Assembly: GCA_002493305.1 (NCBI GenBank)
Contig: DKYJ01000029.1
Location: 60,046-70,397 of the forward strand
Source of the DNA: Clostridiales bacterium UBA7103
GTDB lineage: Bacteria > Bacillota > Clostridia > Oscillospirales > Oscillospiraceae
DNA length: 10,352 nucleotides
Direction of reading: 5' to 3'
The notes beneath the pieces were generated by a model. The model was not told the DNA's origin. It ran no database searches and saw only the letters and a list, made by a program, of their open reading frames with translations. Every line of letters starts with the position of its first letter. The stretch's first letter is position 1. The translations under genes and the position numbers were made by a program. Shown here one piece after another: positions 5,830 through 10,352 of the stretch.

Positions 5830-7973
5830 AAACCGAACTTTTTTTCGACGCAATGGGGCTAATTGACGAACGCTACAAGGCCGCTGCGATAGATGCCAAT
5901 GCAGACAGTAAACCCATAAGGCTTCACCGAAGCTATAGAAAAGTGATTGCCCTCGCCGCCGTCATCGCGCTGCTGCTGGCGCTGGGCATTGCCGCCTACG
6001 CCGGGGGCTGGTTCGGTCTGCAGGGGCTTGTTATGGGCAAGCTCGGCACGAGCGGCGCTGTCTCCCTGCAAGGGCTGCACGACAGCCCGGAATACAAGGC
6101 CAGCGCCGAATGGTGGGCGTATGAGGAGCAATTAGCCGAAAACAACGCCTACATGGACGGCTTTGACTACACCGAAGCGCAGGAGCTTCAGGAGGCCTAC
6201 GGCGCATATGGCTGTTATACCCGCGAGCAGGCGGACAAGCTCCAAAGCATTGCCGACAAGTATTCCCTGCGTCTGCTGTCAGGCTTTACCTCTCCGGCAG
6301 ACGAAAAAGCCTATTACGAGGCTGTCGGTACAGGCAGGCTTCTTGCCGTGGGCGGGGAGTATTACAACGAATTTATTTTCGGCTATCTCTACGACGGCGG
6401 TACCTTCCATTTTGAGGGCGAGCTTCACGGCGAGCAGGATTACGCCATTCCCTATACAATGACCCGCACCGTCAAGGGTACGCTCAATACCATATACACC
6501 GTGGTTGACGACATTGACAGCTTTGAAAACTGGGAGTACACCGCCGCCGACGGGACGGAGGTCAACCTCGCAAGCGGCGAGAGTGCCAGCTTCATCACCT
6601 ACGACAGCGGCACATCCTTTGTCGTCATCCATATCAGCCACGATAGCTGGGCGGATAGCAACGGTGACGGCAGGCGCGACCTTATCGGCGATGAGGCCGT
6701 CAGCTTCACCCTGCAAAAGGAGGAGCTTGAGCGCATCGCGGACTGCTTCTGCCTTTCCGCGCTCAGCGACCCCGACTTGGGCATGGATAAGCCCTTCACC
6801 CGCTATGAGCGCAAAGCTGTTGACCCCTCGGAGCTTATTGAGCTTGACGAAAACATTGACCTGCGCATAATTGACGAGCGGTCACTATACTATGTGAAGC
6901 TCGCCATTGAGCAGAGCATCGCCCCGTATATCGGCAATATTGAGATCCTTGACTACGACCTCATCAGTCTCATTGGCCGCACCATGGGCTGGATAGAATT
7001 TTCCGGCACTCCAAAACAGTCGCTTGACTGGGACTGTGTGCACGTAAACGGCAAAAATGTCTATTGCCGCAGCTTAAACCTCGTTGACGGCAACCACAGC
7101 GGCGAGTGGAGCATGGGCACGCCCTTTGATATGCAGCCCTGCCACCCCTTGCCTCTGCGCGGTGAGGGCAATACATATTACTCCTTTGAAAACCGCGAGA
7201 AGCTTAATAACATAGCAGCGGCAAGTCTCTATGTGGCAGAAACCGGCGAAACATACGAGCTGTCCACGGAGCAGGAGCTTGAAACCTTGGGCAAGATGCT
7301 AAATTACGGCGATATAGCCTACGCTAACTGCTGCCTGAGCTGGAATCCGCTGTATCTGAGCTTCAAGGACGGAAGCCGCGCCATCGCCTATGCAAACGGC
7401 GACGGCTCAAACTATGTTAATATGCAGGGCTTTGCTCAGTCCTATGGCCTCGGAATGAGCATATATGAGCTGTTCAATGTCCCCATTGAAGCGGAGGGCT
7501 ACGCGCAAAACGGCGATATTGTCACCACCCGCTGCTATGATTCCTCCGATTCATTTGAGGACTGCTGGCTTGAAATGGACTATGAGGCGGGCGGCAAGCT
7601 CATTGGAAAGCGTCAGCACTCCCTCTTTCGCGGCGAAGAGCACTCTTCCCTCACCGCATATGAACGGGACGATAAAGGGCGGCTCATCTGCGTAAAAGAA
7701 TACGGGGCGGGCGGTCAACTGCTATCGGTGAAAACCAATGACTATAACGAGCTTGGACAGCTCACTCGCAGCGAGACTTATTCCGGCGACAAGCTAACCG
7801 GCTGGTGCAATTACTTCTATGACGAGCAGGGACGGCTGATCCGCGAGGAACGCAACGACTTTGACTCTCCCCCGGACTATACCGGCGGCTGGCACTATTA
7901 CAGCTACGACAGCGACGGCACCTGTCACCTCACATACGGCTTTGACCTTATTGACCCGGAAACACTGAAATAA
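5826..7973 (+). CDS. Probable membrane anti-sigma factor with large extracellular region and C-terminal YD-like repeats
   Basis: The 715-residue protein was not matched to a named family. Residues 1-38 are cytoplasmic and contain FFDAMGLIDERYKAAAIDA, resembling the short sigma-binding segment of clostridial ECF anti-sigma factors. One hydrophobic helix follows at about 39-60 (KVIALAAVIALLLALGIAAYA), preceded by Arg/Lys, giving an N-in topology. Residues 60-715 would be outside. Visible there are a Tyr/Glu-rich stretch at 85-165, an acidic turn DSNGDGRRD at 277-285 resembling a calcium-binding loop, and repeated units at about 585-675 such as YDEQGRLIREERND and DYNELGQLTRSETYS, similar to YD or YwqK-type repeats. 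Start overlap with the sigma gene and GGAGG just upstream support coupled translation. The anti-sigma role is inferred from position and N-terminal layout; the sensing role of the exterior is a guess. It could also be a sigma-regulated surface protein. Confidence 0.75.
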   Translation: MKTELFFDAMGLIDERYKAAAIDANADSKPIRLHRSYRKVIALAAVIALLLALGIAAYAGGWFGLQGLVMGKLGTSGAVSLQGLHDSPEYKASAEWWAYEEQLAENNAYMDGFDYTEAQELQEAYGAYGCYTREQADKLQSIADKYSLRLLSGFTSPADEKAYYEAVGTGRLLAVGGEYYNEFIFGYLYDGGTFHFEGELHGEQDYAIPYTMTRTVKGTLNTIYTVVDDIDSFENWEYTAADGTEVNLASGESASFITYDSGTSFVVIHISHDSWADSNGDGRRDLIGDEAVSFTLQKEELERIADCFCLSALSDPDLGMDKPFTRYERKAVDPSELIELDENIDLRIIDERSLYYVKLAIEQSIAPYIGNIEILDYDLISLIGRTMGWIEFSGTPKQSLDWDCVHVNGKNVYCRSLNLVDGNHSGEWSMGTPFDMQPCHPLPLRGEGNTYYSFENREKLNNIAAASLYVAETGETYELSTEQELETLGKMLNYGDIAYANCCLSWNPLYLSFKDGSRAIAYANGDGSNYVNMQGFAQSYGLGMSIYELFNVPIEAEGYAQNGDIVTTRCYDSSDSFEDCWLEMDYEAGGKLIGKRQHSLFRGEEHSSLTAYERDDKGRLICVKEYGAGGQLLSVKTNDYNELGQLTRSETYSGDKLTGWCNYFYDEQGRLIREERNDFDSPPDYTGGWHYYSYDSDGTCHLTYGFDLIDPETLK

Positions 7974-7987
7974 GGGAGATCAACACT

Positions 7988-8515
7988 ATGAAAAAACGCA
8001 TATCTATTTTTCTGCTTGTCTGCCTTTTATCCGCTGCGCTGGGCGGCTGCGCCCCTGCGCAGGAGAGGGCGGTCATTATTCCGCCGGAGGCATCCCCGGA
8101 CGTTGAGCATGAAACCCCCGGCAATGAAGCGGGCGCGGCGGCACTGTCCTTCTTTGGCGCGTGGGAGGTCACGGACTTTCAGAGCGCGGAGGATGCGGGC
8201 TTATCTTATGAAGAAGCAGAGGCTTTTAGAGGCGCAAGCATTGCCTACCAGCCGGATTCGGTTTTAATAAACGGGGAGGCTGCAGCAGAGGGCATCACCT
8301 ACAAGACCGACGGCCCTTCCTATGACTATGACAGCCTTATAGATGCATACAGCGCGAACCTTGGCGAATGGTGGAACAATGTGGACACAGTGACCTGTAT
8401 AGTCTCCGACTCGGACGCGGACTTTTTCGGCAATCGCCTGTTCATGGTGGACGCGGATACAATTTGGATATATTACGGCGGCGTTTTCTTCCTCGCGAAA
8501 AGCGTTGACGGCTAA
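7988..8515 (+). CDS. Small lipoprotein of unknown function
   Basis: The 175-residue precursor has a type II signal peptide: MKKR, a hydrophobic core, and a lipobox LGGC with Cys21 as the lipid-carrying residue. The mature protein would be anchored to the outer face of the membrane. Residues 24-50 are a Pro/Glu/Ala-rich linker, followed by a folded domain from FFGAWEVTDF (about 55) to FFLAKSV (about 172). The G-x-W opening and alternating beta-type pattern are vaguely lipocalin-like, but this is weak. The gene starts 14 bp after the anti-sigma candidate, with ribosome site GGGAG, and precedes a strong terminator, so it is the last gene of the sigma operon. Function may be in the same envelope response; not recognised beyond that. 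Confidence 0.82.
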   Translation: MKKRISIFLLVCLLSAALGGCAPAQERAVIIPPEASPDVEHETPGNEAGAAALSFFGAWEVTDFQSAEDAGLSYEEAEAFRGASIAYQPDSVLINGEAAAEGITYKTDGPSYDYDSLIDAYSANLGEWWNNVDTVTCIVSDSDADFFGNRLFMVDADTIWIYYGGVFFLAKSVDG

Positions 8516-8520
8516 ACCAT

Positions 8521-8550
8521 AAAAGACGGCGGAGCTTTCCGCCGTCTTTT
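8521..8550 (+). terminator. Intrinsic terminator after the lipoprotein gene
   Basis: A perfect 13-bp stem, AAAAGACGGCGGA / TCCGCCGTCTTTT, closes on a GCTT loop. The A-run and T-run at its base make it suitable for termination in both directions. It begins 5 bp after the lipoprotein stop codon. Confidence 0.9.
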
Positions 8551-8565
8551 GAGTTCTTTCGCCGC

Positions 8566-8594
8566 TTGAATCCCCGGCTTTTATATGGTAAAAT
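8566..8594 (+). promoter_or_regulatory. Sigma-A-like promoter for the ABC-F gene
   Basis: TTGAAT (8566-8571), a 17-bp spacer and TAAAAT (8589-8594) lie 45 bp before the ATG at 8639. Each hexamer is close to consensus. An inverted repeat, AAATAGT (8591-8597) / ACTATTT (8607-8613), overlaps the -10 and the expected start site and could be an operator or a leader hairpin. Confidence 0.6.
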
Positions 8595-8638
8595 AGTTAT
8601 TACATGACTATTTCATCTTTCAAATTCAGAGGTTTACT

Positions 8639-10246
8639 ATGCTCAGTGTTAATGATCTTTCCATGCAGTTTGGCTCGGATGTGCTGTTTTCCCGGGTCGA
8701 GCTTCAGTTCACCGCGGGCAACTGCTACGGTATAATCGGCGCGAACGGCGCGGGCAAGTCCACTTTTATAAAAATTCTCTCCGGCGAGCTTGAGCCGACC
8801 TCCGGCACGGTTGAGCTTGAGCCGAAGCGCCGTATGTCTGTTTTAAAGCAGAACCAGAATATGTATGACGCGTACAGCGTTATGGATACCGTCATCATGG
8901 GCAATCAGCGGCTCTATGACTGCGGAAAAGAGAAGGACGCGATTTACGAAAAGGCTGATTTCACCGACGAGGACGGCCTTCGCGCGGCGGAGCTTGAGGA
9001 GGAGTTTGCCGAGCTTGGCGGCTGGGAGGCCGAGAGCGAAGCAGGGCGCATCCTTCAGGGCTTGGGCGTGGATGTCTCCCTCCACGAGAACCTCATGTCT
9101 GAGATCGACCCCCGCCTCAAGGTTAAGGTGCTGCTGGCGCAGGCGCTTTTCGGCCACCCGGATGTGGTGCTGCTGGACGAGCCGACAAACAACCTCGACC
9201 TTGCAAGCGTTGTGTGGCTTGAGGATTTCCTGCTCGACTATGAGGGGACGGTGCTTGTTGTCAGCCACGACAGATATTTTCTCAACAACATCTGCACCCA
9301 CATCGTCGATATTGACTATGGCAAGATAAAAATGTATGTCGGCAACTACGACTTTTGGTATGAATCCAGCCAGCTCATGCAGAAGCTCATGAAGGACCAG
9401 AACAAGAAGGCCGAGCAGAAGATCCAGGAGCTTCAGACTTTCATCGCCCGCTTCTCCGCCAACAAGTCCAAGTCCCGTCAGGCGACCTCGCGCCGCCGTC
9501 TGCTCGATAAAATCACCGTGGAGGAGATGCCCGCCTCCAGCCGCCGCTACCCTTGGGTGGGCTTCAAGGCCGAGCGCGAGCCGGGCAAGGACAGGCTCTT
9601 TGTCACCGATGTGTGCAAGAGCGTTGACGGGGTACGGCTTTTAAATAATGTGAGCTTTATTGTCGGCAAAGAGGATAAGATCGCCATTGTGGGCAAAAAC
9701 GAGCTTGCCGTCACCATGCTGTATAAGATTCTCGCCGGCGAGGAAGAGCCGGACAGCGGCACGGTCAAGTGGGGCGCGTCTATCGCCTATTCCTACTTTC
9801 CCAAGGATAACAGCAGCTATTTTGACGGCTGCGATTTTGACCTTATCGACTGGATGCGTCAGTTTTCCGAGGATAAGCGCGAGAGCTATCTGCGCGGCTT
9901 TCTCGGCAGGATGCTCTTCTCCGGGGACGATGTATATAAGCCCGTCAAGGTGCTCTCCGGCGGGGAGAAGGTGCGCTGCATGCTCAGCCGCATGATGCTC
10001 TCCGGGGCAAACTTCCTCATGCTGGATCAGCCCACCAACCATCTCGACCTTGAGAGCATCGCCGCGCTCAACAACGGTCTGGAGGCCTTCAAGCAGAACA
10101 TCATCTTCTCCTGCCACGACCACCAGCTGACCCAGACGGTCGCCAACCGCATAATTGAGATAACCGACGACGGCATAATAGACCGCATGTGCAGCTATGA
10201 CGAGTATGTCCACCTGAGCGACCTTGAAAGCGCCGCAAGAGAATGA
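8639..10246 (+). CDS. ybiT: ABC-F family ATPase, YbiT/YkpA type, with one degenerate ATP site
   Basis: ABC-F proteins have two ATP-binding domains joined by a linker and act on the ribosome near the E site; there is no transmembrane part. At 535 residues this is close to YbiT/YkpA length. Domain 1 has Walker A GANGAGKST (34-42), Walker B VVLLDEP with Glu181, switch His210, and the degenerate signature LMSEID (152-157), as is usual in this subgroup. The linker at about 242-310 holds FIARFSANKSKSRQATSRRR, characteristic of YbiT. Domain 2 has a full LSGGE (439-443) and His493, but its Walker A reads GKNELAVTM (352-360) with Val358 where Lys should be, and Walker B reads LMLDQP with Gln464 replacing the catalytic Glu. 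Ribosome site AGAGG is 7 nt before the ATG. Whether it gives antibiotic resistance cannot be told; the subgroup is mostly housekeeping. Confidence 0.93.
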   Translation: MLSVNDLSMQFGSDVLFSRVELQFTAGNCYGIIGANGAGKSTFIKILSGELEPTSGTVELEPKRRMSVLKQNQNMYDAYSVMDTVIMGNQRLYDCGKEKDAIYEKADFTDEDGLRAAELEEEFAELGGWEAESEAGRILQGLGVDVSLHENLMSEIDPRLKVKVLLAQALFGHPDVVLLDEPTNNLDLASVVWLEDFLLDYEGTVLVVSHDRYFLNNICTHIVDIDYGKIKMYVGNYDFWYESSQLMQKLMKDQNKKAEQKIQELQTFIARFSANKSKSRQATSRRRLLDKITVEEMPASSRRYPWVGFKAEREPGKDRLFVTDVCKSVDGVRLLNNVSFIVGKEDKIAIVGKNELAVTMLYKILAGEEEPDSGTVKWGASIAYSYFPKDNSSYFDGCDFDLIDWMRQFSEDKRESYLRGFLGRMLFSGDDVYKPVKVLSGGEKVRCMLSRMMLSGANFLMLDQPTNHLDLESIAALNNGLEAFKQNIIFSCHDHQLTQTVANRIIEITDDGIIDRMCSYDEYVHLSDLESAARE

Positions 10247-10255
10247 AAAATCGCT

Positions 10256-10282
10256 GCCGTAAAAGCCAAAGGCTTTTACGGC
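10256..10282 (+). terminator. Perfect stem-loop after the ABC-F gene
   Basis: GCCGTAAAAGCC, loop AAA, GGCTTTTACGGC: a 12-bp perfect stem 9 bp after the stop codon. It is followed by AAAGAG and not a T-run on the plus strand, so intrinsic termination is doubtful; it may instead protect the mRNA 3' end. On the minus strand a run of five Ts occurs 6 bases beyond the stem, which could support leftward termination. Confidence 0.45.
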
Positions 10283-10291
10283 AAAGAGTTG

Positions 10292-10351
10292 CAGGCTGCT
10301 GCGCGCATAATTTGTATGCCTTTGGTATACAAATTCCACACTTGCAGCCTG
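10292..10351. repeat. Nested inverted repeat at the window edge
   Basis: An outer 8-bp perfect stem, CAGGCTGC (10292-10299) / GCAGCCTG (10344-10351), encloses a 12-bp stem AATTTGTATGCC (10309-10320) / GGTATACAAATT (10324-10335) with one G-T wobble and a TTT loop. What follows is outside the window, so it may be a terminator with its T-run cut off or another repeat element. The nested-hairpin plan resembles repeats A and B, but the sequence is not alignable with them by eye. Confidence 0.6.
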
Positions 10352-10352
10352 A

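Noticed and set aside
9641..10339. Minus-strand open frame of 232 codons at the right end
   Set aside because: Antisense to the ABC-F gene; composition follows from the high GC of the real gene's third positions.

Overview
The window reads as chromosomal DNA from a moderately high-GC member of the Clostridia, most like the Oscillospiraceae/Ruminococcaceae. The reasons are family content and order: der beside a DUF512 radical-SAM gene, yceD next to rpmF, clear Shine-Dalgarno sites, a consensus sigma-A promoter, and an ECF sigma/anti-sigma pair of the type common in gut Clostridia. The genus cannot be fixed from this sequence.

Left part, minus strand (1-2903). Reading leftwards, a housekeeping block holds yceD (DUF177) and rpmF (ribosomal protein L32), transcribed from a perfect sigma-A promoter. 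Next come 445 bases without a gene, then a DUF512 radical-SAM protein and the N-terminal 120 codons of the ribosome-assembly GTPase Der, which runs off the window. The gene-free stretch contains two full copies and one tail fragment of an imperfectly palindromic repeat of about 125 bp, plus a probable terminator facing rpmF.

Middle (2970-5214), plus strand. A second promoter points right, and its -35 hexamer overlaps that of the yceD promoter. It drives an RluA-family pseudouridine synthase followed 12 bp later by a cation diffusion facilitator. The facilitator's metal-site residues (N-x3-D and D-x3-D) resemble those of manganese exporters, and it appears to have a duplicated C-terminal domain. 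A strong stem-loop terminator closes this unit.

Right-centre (5214-8550), plus strand. A three-gene unit lies between two terminators: an ECF-type sigma factor, a 715-residue single-pass membrane protein overlapping it by ATGA, and a small lipoprotein. The membrane protein has the layout of an anti-sigma factor, with a large extracellular part ending in YD-like repeats. A candidate ECF promoter sits directly against the upstream terminator, suggesting autoregulation. This is the least described part of the window and the best candidate for a cell-envelope sensing system.

Right end (8566-10352), plus strand. A sigma-A-like promoter drives an ABC-F ATPase of the YbiT/YkpA type. One of its two composite ATP sites has lost the Walker A lysine, the catalytic glutamate and the LSGGE signature, while the other is intact. 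Two strong stem-loops follow up to the window edge.
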